Origin: Smittium mucronatum
Lineage: Eukaryota; Kickxellomycota; Harpellomycetes; Harpellales; Legeriomycetaceae
Assembly (NCBI GenBank): GCA_001953115.1
Contig: LSSL01000135.1
Coordinates: forward strand, 7,785-22,383
DNA: 14,599 bases
Direction of reading: 5' to 3'
Position 1 is the stretch's first letter, and the number at the start of each line of letters is the position of its first letter. Positions 1 to 9,262 of this stretch are shown in pieces. The notes under the pieces are model-generated. The model saw only the letters and a list, made by a program, of their open reading frames with translations. It made no database searches and was not told the DNA's origin. The translations under genes were made by a program, and so were the position numbers.

Positions 1-442
1 AAAACTATACTAAAAAAATTTGAAAAAAAGAAAAAGACGTATAGAAAAGACTATTATGCTAACTACAATAAGCTCCTCTGCCGGACTACCGGCTGCGTAC
101 CTACGGGAAAAGGGTTCAATCTACCAACCGAAAGACCCCCCCCTGGCATTGCTTCAAGTAGGCTGGATGACTGAGGTTACGTGCAGTCATGAATTAAACT
201 CTTTTTCAATGAACAACAGCTCATTGAAGCTACTGAGCTCCTAGTCAGAGCCTACATCTAACAGGATTAATAAAATTAGGCTCCTGCCCAAACGTGGGAT
301 TGATCGACATGGCTTTCCTACAAATAGCTGTTAGACGCTGAGATCCGTCTGACTGTCGAACACTGGACTTGTGCACTAGACTATGTCTCAGCTGTGCTAA
401 ACGATCGGTTCCTCCTGTTTCGAGATGGTCCTCCTCTGGAAT

Positions 443-535
443 CGCTGTGCGCTATCTTTACTACTCCCAACCAAGAATAGTGCAACGCTGTGCGCTGTCT
501 CCACTACTCCCAACCAAGAATAATACAACGCTACG
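443..535. repeat. 43-bp tandem duplication, about 2.2 copies
   Basis: Unit 1 (443-485) and unit 2 (486-528) both begin CGCTGTGCGCT and share CTACTCCCAACCAAGAATA. They differ at only a few positions in the middle and near the end. A third, partial copy starts at 529 (CGCTACGTG). The period of 43 is not a multiple of three, so it would shift any reading frame through it, which argues that this part is non-coding. Confidence 0.85.
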
Positions 536-548
536 TGAAATTTTAGTC

Positions 549-572
549 TAGTGTGCTTCGAAAAGTACACTA
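549..572. other. 10-bp stem-loop with CGAA loop
   Basis: TAGTGTGCTT (549-558) pairs with AAGTACACTA (563-572) through one G-T wobble, leaving the tetraloop CGAA (559-562). It is followed closely by the CCCCTAAA (578-585) / TTTAGGGG (606-613) inverted repeat. Both lie at the right edge of the G+C-richer block and may mark the terminus of an element. Its function is unknown. Confidence 0.5.
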
Positions 573-625
573 TTAAGCCCCTAAACCACGGCAAGGTATT
601 TCACTTTTAGGGGTACTCATCCACT

Positions 626-692
626 CATTATTTCTTCAACATCGCCAAAATAACTTTTTAGCAGCATTTCACATCACCAAAAAATCACTTTT
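626..692 (+). repeat. Left arm of 67-bp imperfect inverted repeat
   Basis: Read on the plus strand, this arm matches the reverse complement of 1299-1365 without gaps, with about 11 mismatches by hand alignment (about 84% identity). The best-conserved cores are CATTATTTCTTCA and GCAGCATTTCACATC. Similarity extends weakly outward (CCACT, with a gap) but not inward. The two arms enclose about 606 bp of AT-rich DNA with no gene. Confidence 0.8.
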
Positions 693-1298
693 CACCACCT
701 AAAAATAAAAAAAATTCATATACTCTATATTTTTTTTACTATTATATTTTTTTCGCTAATTGAGATTATGTTTAATGAAAGTTGCAAAATTTTATTCGTA
801 CAAATTATTTTATACAATAATACCCTAAGAAAAATCTTCGAGTTGGATTAGTGGGACTAAATAACCAAACCGTAGAAGAAATTTAAAAATATACTATATT
901 TGCTTAGTTTAAAAATATGAAGTCTGTCAAAATTTAGATATGTTTTCAAAAATGACTTGTCGAAGTGTTTGTATATTAATTATAGGGATAGACAAATATA
1001 TTTACTAATTATTTGGGGATTTATAAGAAAATATTGAAAAAGATATCACTGCTCAACTTTTTTTAAAATTTCTTTAAATTTTGATAGTGGATGGTGCCGT
1101 TTCTTCTTTCTGGGATTATTATCATTAATTTACCAGCAAGTTTGTGATTTAAAAAAAAACTCAATTTTACCATTATATTAAGGTCATAGTTTTTAATTCC
1201 AGAATTCTCTTTATTTGAAGCATAATTGAGGATATTTCTGAAATTAAATAAATATAAGGATATATACTAGTAATGTCAATCTTTCCATTTTTTTGTAA
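693..1298. other. AT-rich spacer between inverted-repeat arms, no gene seen
   Basis: I see no open frame of note, no RNA gene and no clear internal repeat here. If the flanking arms are the ends of a transposable element, this would be the interior of a short non-autonomous, MITE-like copy. No target-site duplication is obvious outside the arms. Confidence 0.4.
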
Positions 1299-1365
1299 TA
1301 AAGTGGTTTTTCGGAGATGTGAAATGCTGCAAAAAAGATATTTTGCTGTTGGTGAAGAAATAATG
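1299..1365 (-). repeat. Right arm of 67-bp imperfect inverted repeat
   Basis: This is the inverted partner of 626-692. It reads TAAAGTGG at its left edge and GAAGAAATAATG at its right edge. The outward extension AGTGGAG near 1373-1379 mirrors CCACT near 621-625. The arms could equally be two independent insertions of one dispersed repeat in opposite orientation. Confidence 0.8.
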
Positions 1366-1746
1366 ACTGTAAGAGTGGAGATTTCGGATTGATTGGTGGC
1401 TATTTTATTGATGATAAAGGTCTAACCTAATGGAAATGTCGAAATATCGATGGGTGATTTTTAAACAATTATGGATAAAAAAGTGTTTCGTGTAAAAAGT
1501 TTTTGGATGTTTAATTTAATAAGGGTATTTTTAGAAAAAATGAATATTTCATAATAAATTTTGTTTTTCTGATGCAAATTTGGCGATTAATATCAACTAA
1601 CCAATTTATGATAGAAAAAGTTATAAGTGCTAGGATATAATTGGAAATAATTCTATGCAAAAATGAAAAACAGAATAGCTAGACTGTACTATGTTGAATT
1701 TATAGTCTGATTAAACATTCAACATTCAATATATCGTACTAAATGT
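1366..1746. other. AT-rich 3' flank of the GATA gene, nothing else seen
   Basis: This contains the presumed 3' untranslated region of the minus-strand gene. I see no clear AATAAA-type signal close to the stop codon on the minus strand. A short degenerate repeat (CATTCAACATTCAA, near 1716-1729) and an imperfect AGACT/AGTCT pair flank the gene end. I see no ORF or RNA gene. Confidence 0.4.
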
Positions 1747-4128
1747 CTAAACCTTTTGATTTAGAAAACGATTTCCTGATTTATCATGTAGTTTATAATA
1801 TACCCCGCATTTATTGCAGGAGATATTTCCGCTTTGATCTTTTCGCCAAAATGAGGCTTCAAGTATACCACAGTTCACACATTTAATTTTAAGTTTAGGT
1901 TGTGGAAATCCCTCCATACTCCTTCCGATGTAAGAAAATTCACCCGAAATTTTGAATTGTTTTCCGGATCTTATGGGGTTCATTTCAACCCTTCCAGAGG
2001 GAGAGCTATGGACAAATTCAGAATATAGGTGTTGATTTTCATTGTTTTTGATATTGTTTTTTATATGGTATTGAAGGTTTTTATTATGAGTCTCTAAATC
2101 CATCATGTTTGAGCAGGCATTTTTACGAACGTAAGTTTTAATTATATCCTTACTGGAATTGATGTCAGGTATATCATCAATTCCTTGGTGGCCCCCGTTA
2201 ATTTGCCCCATTCTCTGTTTTAAAAAAGATTCTTTCATGTTAATGTTATTATCACTGAGGTTCAAATCCTGATTTTGATACGTCCTGATATCTTTCTGAT
2301 AGTTTTGTTCCCTATATGCAGGTGAAACCAAGTTATTACTCATATCACTTAAGTATCTAGATATATTGGCTCTATTAGTTTGAAAATCCATACTGCCAGT
2401 TTTAGTATTTATAGGTTGATTTTGTGCCTTGAATGTTTTATCATATAACTTATCATTTAGACCATATTGCGCCGTTTGAGAAAGCCCTTTTTGGACCATG
2501 TATGAATTCCCAGTATTATTATTAACCACGTTATAAAAGCTATGTCCATTATTCTTAAGGGGTATATTGATACCAAAAGCCTCGGGTTTGCCACTGGTGC
2601 ATGAAAAAAAGGAATCATTCTGGATATGTGTATTTCGATATTTACCATTGTTACCACAGTAGCCAGATGCTCTGTCAGAAAATCCCTCGAATTTTTTTTT
2701 TTTAGTAGACATCCTTTCATTATCATTATCTATGGATGCTGGTAGTTCTTCTGAACTGTAATTTTTTTTACTTGGGTTTCTTGAGCGCCCATAATTTCTC
2801 AAATATAATCCACACGCATTACAAAGCCTATTTCCAACGCTGTCACGTCGCCATAATGGAGTTGAAGTGACTTTGCAATTGGTACAAGAGGGTTCAGATT
2901 TATAAAACTTATAGTTTATATTATGATTTTCAAGTCTGGTTTCTGTTTTTGTAAAAGCCGATTGTGTGGGTGAAATTGATTTTTCTCGTGAATAACTGCA
3001 CTTTTTTGGGTATTGATTAGGTCTAGTTATATCTCTTGAGTGAGGGTTGGGTGATTCTAACAATGATATGATTGAGTTAGTCTTTCTCTTCTTTTCTACT
3101 TGGTTATTATTCTCATAGGGCATTTTAAAATCCTCCGGGGAAAAATTATGAGACTTATAACTATAGCCATATATATACTCCTTACTATTCATATTATTAT
3201 TTAAAAAACGCATCTCAACATTGTGTCTTGCTAAATTTGATCCTTTCTCGATTTCCAAGACACTCTCTTTAGACTTGTTTACACAAGAAATTGAATCATT
3301 TCTACTTTCTGAATTCACATAATTTTTAGAAATATTTTTGTTTAAACCCGCGTATTTCGCCGGATCGTTTTCTCCAAAGTTTCTTGAATGGAATGGAGTT
3401 TTTTCAATATTTTCGGGTTTGGATTCAGTTTTCAAAACAGAGCTATTAGGGAGATTTTGAGGAGTGATTTTTTTGTATATATCAAGTTTTGAAATTGATG
3501 GAAGTCTAACATTTTTAGAATTATCAAATAAGCGAAATCTGTCGAAACCAGATGATTTTAAATCCAAGGGAACTTCATCTAATTCATCAACCTCAGTCGA
3601 GCCTTCATATTCAACATTTAGATCTTTTAGATTGGGCGTTTTTTTAATGTTCGAATTTCCCAAAATTTCAACACGTATATTGTCCTTTTCAATTTCATCA
3701 CATGGAGATTTTCTGTTCTGAGTCACTTTGCTTTTAGTTGAATCCACACCAAACCTCTTAACATTCGTAGGGGCTAATGATAACTCAGAAGCAACTATAG
3801 CGGCCGATTGGCTATTTGCACACGCAGAAGCAGATCTATTAAATTCTAGATTTGAATTGGAAAAATCTGGTGAAAAGTTAAAGATAGTTGAGTTCACGGA
3901 TAATTTTCTGCAGCATCTATTGCTTTTATGAGAGGAAGTTTTACCCTTGCATTTAATAGTATCAACAATGTTAAAAACGTGTTTATTATTATTTCCATTG
4001 GTTAAAGTAGAGAATCCGGCAAATTTATCCAAAGGGGATATTTTTTCAGTTTCTATAAACAAACTTTTGATATTATAACCATCAATATCCTTTAGTCTCA
4101 TTGTCTTTTCTTGATGCATATTTATCAT
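1747..4128 (-). CDS. GATA-type zinc-finger transcription factor with two widely spaced fingers
   Basis: This encodes 793 residues in one uninterrupted frame ending in TAG. Finger 1 is canonical type IV: C415-X2-C418-X17-C436-X2-C439, with TPLWRRD inside the loop, NACGLY at the second cysteine pair and a basic tail ([10 protein letters not shown]). By family knowledge these residues contact GATA sites, so a DNA-binding nuclear regulator is expected. Finger 2 sits at the extreme C terminus (C750, C753, C771, C774; also X17) but is divergent: ASFWRKD replaces TPLWRRD and NKCGVY replaces NACGLY. The remaining residues are Asn/Ser/Lys-rich, probably disordered, with a KKRK stretch at 346-349 as a possible nuclear signal and a four-lysine run at 476-479. 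Alternative starts are Met4 and Met10; the first is chosen only because it is longest. No intron is needed. The target pathway cannot be read from the sequence; nitrogen, iron and developmental roles are all known for GATA factors. Recognition of the family is very secure, exact function is not. Confidence 0.95.
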   Translation of the reverse strand: MINMHQEKTMRLKDIDGYNIKSLFIETEKISPLDKFAGFSTLTNGNNNKHVFNIVDTIKCKGKTSSHKSNRCCRKLSVNSTIFNFSPDFSNSNLEFNRSASACANSQSAAIVASELSLAPTNVKRFGVDSTKSKVTQNRKSPCDEIEKDNIRVEILGNSNIKKTPNLKDLNVEYEGSTEVDELDEVPLDLKSSGFDRFRLFDNSKNVRLPSISKLDIYKKITPQNLPNSSVLKTESKPENIEKTPFHSRNFGENDPAKYAGLNKNISKNYVNSESRNDSISCVNKSKESVLEIEKGSNLARHNVEMRFLNNNMNSKEYIYGYSYKSHNFSPEDFKMPYENNNQVEKKRKTNSIISLLESPNPHSRDITRPNQYPKKCSYSREKSISPTQSAFTKTETRLENHNINYKFYKSEPSCTNCKVTSTPLWRRDSVGNRLCNACGLYLRNYGRSRNPSKKNYSSEELPASIDNDNERMSTKKKKFEGFSDRASGYCGNNGKYRNTHIQNDSFFSCTSGKPEAFGINIPLKNNGHSFYNVVNNNTGNSYMVQKGLSQTAQYGLNDKLYDKTFKAQNQPINTKTGSMDFQTNRANISRYLSDMSNNLVSPAYREQNYQKDIRTYQNQDLNLSDNNINMKESFLKQRMGQINGGHQGIDDIPDINSSKDIIKTYVRKNACSNMMDLETHNKNLQYHIKNNIKNNENQHLYSEFVHSSPSGRVEMNPIRSGKQFKISGEFSYIGRSMEGFPQPKLKIKCVNCGILEASFWRKDQSGNISCNKCGVYYKLHDKSGNRFLNQKV
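2692..2703 (-). repeat. Run of twelve A on the coding strand of the GATA gene
   Basis: Twelve T on the plus strand encode Lys476-Lys479 of the GATA protein as four AAA codons, 37 residues after finger 1. It is an in-frame homopolymer, a place where replication, transcription or sequencing slippage would shift the frame ahead of finger 2. Confidence 0.9.
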
Positions 4129-4374
4129 AGATAAACTTTTATCTATGTTTTTTTATTATTTTAGTTAATAAAAAAAAGCGTTATGTTGGAATAATTGACA
4201 GTAAAGAATCAGATCAATTATAATATAAGTAAATTATGTTTATATTTTCAATAATAAAAAGTTGTGGTTTAAATGGAAAGAAAAATGAGATAAAAGATAA
4301 AAGATAAAAATCCTTTATCTCTAAAAGGAAAGATATTATATTTAATGAGCGAAGTACTTTAGATCAATTGATAA
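4122..4374 (-). promoter_or_regulatory. Cluster of GATA-factor motifs upstream of the GATA gene
   Basis: Eight WGATAR matches lie in about 250 bp around and upstream of the start. AGATAA occurs at 4288-4293, 4295-4300 and 4302-4307 with a 7-bp period; TTATCT occurs at 4315-4320 and 4139-4144; AGATAA at 4129-4134; TGATAA at 4369-4374; and TTATCA at 4122-4127, overlapping the start codon. With about 74% A+T I would expect one to two by chance. The array at 4288-4320 lies 160-192 bp before the ATG. This suggests binding of the gene's own product or another GATA factor. It is a motif observation, not a demonstrated promoter. A TATA-like TATATTATAA-type stretch occurs nearer the start on the minus strand (about 4215-4226). 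Confidence 0.4.
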
Positions 4375-7300
4375 AGGAGGTGTTACCTAGTGGGTATAGT
4401 TATAGGTATTTATATATTCAAAAGATGAAAATATGGAATTTTTTGTTAAATATAGATGAGGCTTAAATAAGGGTGCAAATTACTGTAATGCAGATTCTCT
4501 ATGCTCATATCTATAGATGAGTGGAAAAAAATAACAAGCCTTAAAATAAATTATGGGCAATGGCAATGTAATAATTTATCCCAGTTGATAAAAAATGAAA
4601 ATAAAAAAAACATTTATTTGACACTTGTAAATTAAAAAAAAAATTCAATAATATCACGAAATTAAAACTGAAAGAGCTTCATGTGTTAATATTTGCATAT
4701 GACGTATCTATAATATAAATTTGGAATAAAATGAAGCGCCATTAATTAGTAAAATTTTAGATGGGGTTAAAGGGGATACTAGTACTCGGGCTTAGTAATT
4801 GGGGCACTTAAATTGGTGGACCAGATTATAGAATATAAGCCAGAATATATTATTTAATTTTTTCAAAATTTTAAGAGCTTATAGGAAGTCCAAATTTGGG
4901 AAAATATCGGTGATGAATTGATTATCAAGTGATTTAATCATTATTTTGCTATTCGTTGATCCTAAAATCGATCTCTTATCTTCTTGTGTATTTTCTAGAA
5001 ACCAAATTCCACTAAATCGATTTATTTTAAATCCAATACATATATTAAAACAGGGCTAGTACAATTGGAAATCAAATTTTTTTTTAAAAAAATTTAATTT
5101 AGTTTAGTATAATTATTTTTAAGGTGGTGTAAAAAATTGAGGCTTTTTATGATTAGGACAAATGGAGAAAGGTATTATAATGAGGATTTAATGGGAAAAC
5201 GATAGTAACGGAGATTTAAGTATTTTTTTTATAATGGTCAGATATTGCTTATTGAGGGGTAATCAGCAGCTTTCTAATATTTTTTTTAACAAAACAGAGG
5301 CACTGATATTGGAGAAAAATCTAGTCAAAGGGTTAGTGAGAGTCACAAAATACGTCACAAAGTACTGTTGCAACCAGTTATTAAATGTTTCTAATTTAAA
5401 AAACATTCTATTATTATAGATAGTAGTGATCAGAAAGATGCAGTCAACTACTAAAATAGAAAAAAATAATCAACAAATGGCTCAGTGTGGCTAGATTAAA
5501 CAATAATTGAATTCGCGGGGAGGCGTTTTTAGTGAAATTAAGGCTAGCTCTAGAAACGAATTAAGATCATTTATACAACTTTGACTCTAGGCTCAAGCCT
5601 CATCAAAATCTAGTTAACCTGAAAAAAAAGCTAATAATTCCGGGAGTAATGAAGTTCAGAGTTTTATACCTTAAAATACCATTACCCAGAATTGGGGATA
5701 TTTCGATATTTTCATTCTTCTAGGTATTTGATGCGAAATAAGGCGAACTATAATCCGCTTTTAAGCTACGTGGCAAAAGTTTAGAATTGCGGGGCTTACG
5801 TTATATTATACCCAAACAAAAAACGCTTAAAAAATTGTGACCTGAAATAAGAGAATTTTTCTATAGGGTGAATGTGCTACTATAGTTACAATTCACCCAT
5901 TGGATTTTAAGCAGAAATTTTTGATTATGAAATTTTGTATGTACATGTACGTATAGATTTAGAACAATGACTCAAAATAAAAGATTGACACAAAAAGGAA
6001 AATTTCGGATTTTTTTGACCTTTCTGTTTACAGCTGAGTTAGATTTATCAGAGAAATTATGAGCTATTGGAATTTAGGAATTAAGTCCCAAAGGCCGATT
6101 ATTCTAATTAATCGCTTTTAGCCACAAACGATTAAATAAATTATTTTCATTATATGGAAAATCGATAAGACCAATGGATCTCATATTCATTATACCGGAA
6201 AAAATAAAAAAAACATGACAAACGGGGATTGTTAAATAACTAGCTGAATTTCGCCGAAGAAAAAAAATGATAATAATATATATAAGTGATAAAAATAAAG
6301 CCACAGAATGTATTAATAACCTCAAACCTCAAGCGATTAAACGTGTGATTGAATTTTGATAAGAATAAATGGAGATTAATTCGCTATGAAATAAATTGAT
6401 AGCATTGAAACGCATAAATCTGAGTAGAAAAAGTGAATTTTCATTGATTGATTTTAGAAAGTCAGGGTGTTATATTTAATAAACATTTCGAATCACGAAT
6501 AGAAAGGTTAACTAACTAGGTTATCTTATCTCGACTAAAAAATTATTTTTTAACTAAATTGGGTTAACGCCGTTATCTAAAGAAAAAAAAGAACCCGATT
6601 TAGTATTTTGAAGGTTCAGGATCATTTATTTATTTTTTCATATAATTTGATAAGAGGCTTTTTTGTGTATTTGGGGATTTTTGTAAGGTGAATTCATTAA
6701 AAATACAACTAAGAATATAGGTGATTTTTCTTTCTTTTTTTTTACAGGATACAAAAAAGAAAATTTGAATGTGGTCAAAATTAATATCTTAACCATAAAA
6801 GGTTCTTTTTTCGAGTTACTACTTTAGAACTCAGATTATATCAGAGCAATCTGTCAGCTTAAAAACCTTCCTGTTATCGCACCGAGCATTCAATATTACT
6901 GTGTTTACCATTAAACCATGGGTTATGGGTTTATTTTTTGAACTTGATATTGTTCAAAGGTATAGCAGAGACTTTTTTAGTGGTCGCTTTTGTAAATATC
7001 AATAAAAAGTTAATCGCAAAAAATGAAAAGATAATCAACCTGGTTTTCCCAAAATAAATCAAAAGGCTCTGAGATGCTTTTAATTTTTGAATTACGAGGC
7101 TTTTTTCATGATATAACTAAAACTGATAGAAACGCTGATCCCATATATTTTAGAAAAGTCACTATTTGAAACCTCTATCCTCAGAATTACCCGATTTCAC
7201 CAAAGTTACTATCAGTCAAAAAAAAAAGATAAATATTATCACAGTAAGCTTTGAATATTTCCCATTTAAAATCCCGAATAACTTTAAAAAAGGGGCTTTT

Positions 7301-7479
7301 TACTATAAAAAATAACAAAATTAAAGCGTCGAAACAGAATACAGTAAAAAAAAACAATCGTGAGTTTATTCAGCACCAATTTAATTTTTTAAAATGGTAA
7401 AAAAAAATTATTGCCTAAATTCTTATAAACCATTAATGAAAGTGTAATATTATGATATAAAGCTTTGAATATGTTTTGA
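4375..7479. other. AT-rich spacer without a recognisable gene
   Basis: Short open frames occur on both strands (for example 5234-5419 plus and 6104-6325 minus), but their composition follows the AT-rich background and they show no known motif. Visible items are a TTATC/GATAA inverted pair (4576-4591), a hairpin at 5866-5898, a GTACATGTAC palindrome near 5940-5949, and several copies of GGCTTTTT between about 5133 and 7300. I see no tRNA- or rRNA-like structure. Confidence 0.5.
5866..5898. other. Stem-loop, 8-bp stem
   Basis: GGGTGAAT (5866-5873) pairs perfectly with ATTCACCC (5891-5898). The stem can extend by two pairs past a bulged A at 5890. It stands out because the background is AT-rich. 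No associated gene is seen, and it could be the trace of a small element or chance. Confidence 0.4.
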
Positions 7480-7600
7480 AAAGTATTTTTGCCAGATTTT
7501 GGTGGAAAATTTATCATGGTAAATATGGACCAGACTTCCCTTAAGTACGCAGCAGGTATACTGGTAGAGAAATTTATTAGAAAAGTAGGTATAAATATTT
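7480..7600 (+). pseudogene. Possible scrap of a DDE transposase catalytic region
   Basis: A short open frame beginning after a TGA at 7477-7479 contains FIMVNMDQTSLKY, followed by GILVEKFIRKVGI. Tc1/mariner- and pogo-like DDE transposases often show an N-x-D-(Q/E)-T motif at the first catalytic Asp, followed some residues later by a K-rich, V-x-I segment. Here the candidate Asp is encoded at 7528-7530. The local sequence is also slightly less AT-rich than its surroundings. There is no ATG at the front, no second or third acidic motif downstream, and the frame dissolves into AT-rich residues. I offer this as a weak, single-motif resemblance. Confidence 0.3.
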
Positions 7601-8484
7601 TCTATTCCTTGCGCGTTTTTTTCATACCATTATTTTCGCATAGTTCTTACAAATTTTATCTGCAAATAATATTCCGTGAAATAAAAATTACCAGTTTTGA
7701 GTAAGATGTGGAGAGTTTTATTTGAAAATTATTATCCCATATATTCAATAGATGGCATATTAATAATTAGTATAGTTTTTGCTGAAATTTTTTCAATTAA
7801 GTTAATTATTTTTTTGTTATTATAATCAAAAATAGTTCTTTCAAGGAATAATTAGCAATATTTTGTAATGATGAGAACAGAAAAAAACGTTGATATAATT
7901 AAGTCTAACGTAAATAAATACGGATTTTCCCTCTATTCAATGCTTATTGGGCAAGAAGTAGACTGAGAGGCTGAGAAGTGTGGGAAAATGAATTCTTTTA
8001 AAAATTCTATTACTTTTTTCAATTATTTTTAAAAAGAATCTTGTACTATTTCAATTTTATTTAAATGAAAACTTCGAGAATAATTATAATAATAATATAT
8101 CTGTAGATTTCCGAAATTAGGGTTATCTTTGTTTTCTGAAATGGTCAATGTGGATTGAAAGATTCGAAAATTCCAATATTTTTACTTTATTTCTCTTTAT
8201 TATTTTACTGAAAATCACTTAAGGTTTGAAATTTTAAGATTGGGAAAAACTATGATTATCAAACTACATAGCTGTTTATGCATTTTTTCAATTTTTTTAT
8301 TCTGTTACCGCTTATTTATTTTAGATTTTATTAATTTTAAGCTTTGAGGGTTTTAAAAGATTTAAATTAGCAAAAATAACAGTTTTTTTCCACTAGAACA
8401 TTTATTATTTTAAATTTATCATACTTTATCCTAAATTATATTGACGATTTTTTTTAAATTGAATACAATTAAAATAATTGAGCA

Positions 8485-8495
8485 CCCCCCCCCCC
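8485..8495. repeat. Poly-C tract, C11
   Basis: Eleven consecutive C lie in strongly AT-rich surroundings. A second C11 lies at 10626-10636 and a C7 at 12415-12421. Long C runs are unexpected for this base composition. Confidence 0.9.
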
Positions 8496-8810
8496 TAGTT
8501 CATTGGTTTAGTTAAATAATTTCATATTCATATTTCTGGTAGTATATATAGCTTTTTTTTTCTTGGATCTCCATACAAAGATCTAAATCAAATATATTAG
8601 CATTTAAAATTCAGAATATGACTTTTTTGGATTGCTTTTGTATCAAGTTTTTCTACTCGGGGTTAATGATACTATCTGCTTAAAATTATACAATAAAAAA
8701 GATGAAAATAACAACCCGCTTCAATTGATTATTTAAGCGGAAAACTACTAATTTTCTCATTACAAGGGTGGGAGTGATAACCTAATGATAGATTATAATT
8801 GAGATTCCAA

Positions 8811-8824
8811 TATATATATATATA
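8811..8824. repeat. (TA)7 microsatellite
   Basis: This is a perfect dinucleotide tract in a gene-free spacer. Confidence 0.9.
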
Positions 8825-9164
8825 CTTGCGTTTTTCTAGCGAAAATACTGAAGATAGAGGAAGGATGTGAGATACGCATTGTGGGAGATTCTTAAGATTG
8901 AACATAAAATAAGCTTGAAGCACAAAATAATATATCTTATTTAAATAAAACCAAGAAAAAAATACTCTAAACACGATTTAAATTATTCAATTTGATTTTT
9001 ATTAGCGATTGATAGTACTTTTCCCAATCTTAAATTCGACCATAATCAAATTATATGCCGCTTTGGTTATATTACAAACAGTTTTTCGGTTTTTATAAAT
9101 TAGACCATTGAATTGTGGGTTGACTGTCCCGTTGAAAATTTTGATATTAATATTATGATTATAT

Positions 9165-9262
9165 CGCTGAAATGAAAAATTCCGTGATAAAAAATTTAAA
9201 AAAAAACCGCTGAAATGAAAAATTCCGTGATAAGAAATTTAAAAAAAAACCGCTGAAATGAA
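9165..9262. repeat. 43-bp tandem repeat, about 2.3 copies
   Basis: Copies start at 9165, 9208 and 9251, each with CGCTGAAATGAA. The first two are nearly identical over all 43 bp, including ATTCCGTGATAA, AAATTT and a terminal A-run; the main difference is a single A to G (AAAAAATTT versus AAGAAATTT). The third copy is truncated after about 12 bp. The near identity implies a recent duplication. Confidence 0.9.

Larger units (their letters stand above)
1..615. other. G+C-richer block, unassigned; possible decayed mobile-element fragment
   Basis: This stretch is clearly richer in G and C than the AT-rich DNA that follows it. The only open frames are 60-75 codons, occur on both strands, match no family I recognise and have no start context, so I do not call a gene. 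It contains a G+C hairpin at 80-93 (GCCGG, loop ACTA, CCGGC), a run of eight C at 136-143, the 43-bp tandem duplication at 443-535, a 10-bp stem with a CGAA loop at 549-572, and an 8-bp inverted repeat at 578-585/606-613. The sharp compositional edge near 615 and the structured right end suggest the end of an inserted element, such as a retroelement UTR. That is inference; no protein signature supports it. Confidence 0.4.
7705..9164. other. AT-rich spacer without a recognisable gene
   Basis: No protein or RNA gene is supported. Contents include a run of eleven C at 8485-8495 and a (TA)7 tract at 8811-8824. The minus-strand frame at 8729-8974 is low in information and encodes mainly aromatic and Ile/Leu residues expected from AT-rich DNA, so I do not call it. 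Confidence 0.5.

Noticed and set aside
112..125. GGGTTCAATCTACC as a possible tRNA T-arm or pol III B box
   Set aside because: The flanking bases cannot form a T-stem, no D-arm or anticodon arm is present upstream, and no T-run terminator follows.
20..244. 74-codon plus-strand frame at the left edge
   Set aside because: No recognisable domain, an A-rich lysine start and no support beyond length. It falls in a structured, repeat-bearing block that looks non-coding.
369..594. Overlapping frames on both strands (369-551 plus, 397-594 minus)
   Set aside because: Both run through the 43-bp tandem repeat, whose period is not a multiple of three. Neither resembles a known protein.
2457..3931. Short frames inside the GATA gene (2457-2726 minus, 3464-3721 plus, 3728-3931 plus)
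   Set aside because: They are shadows of the 793-codon GATA frame, which has unmistakable zinc fingers.
5745..5812. Possible tRNA-like segment with several G+C patches
   Set aside because: I could not fold a cloverleaf with a proper acceptor stem and T-arm, and the B-box consensus is missing.
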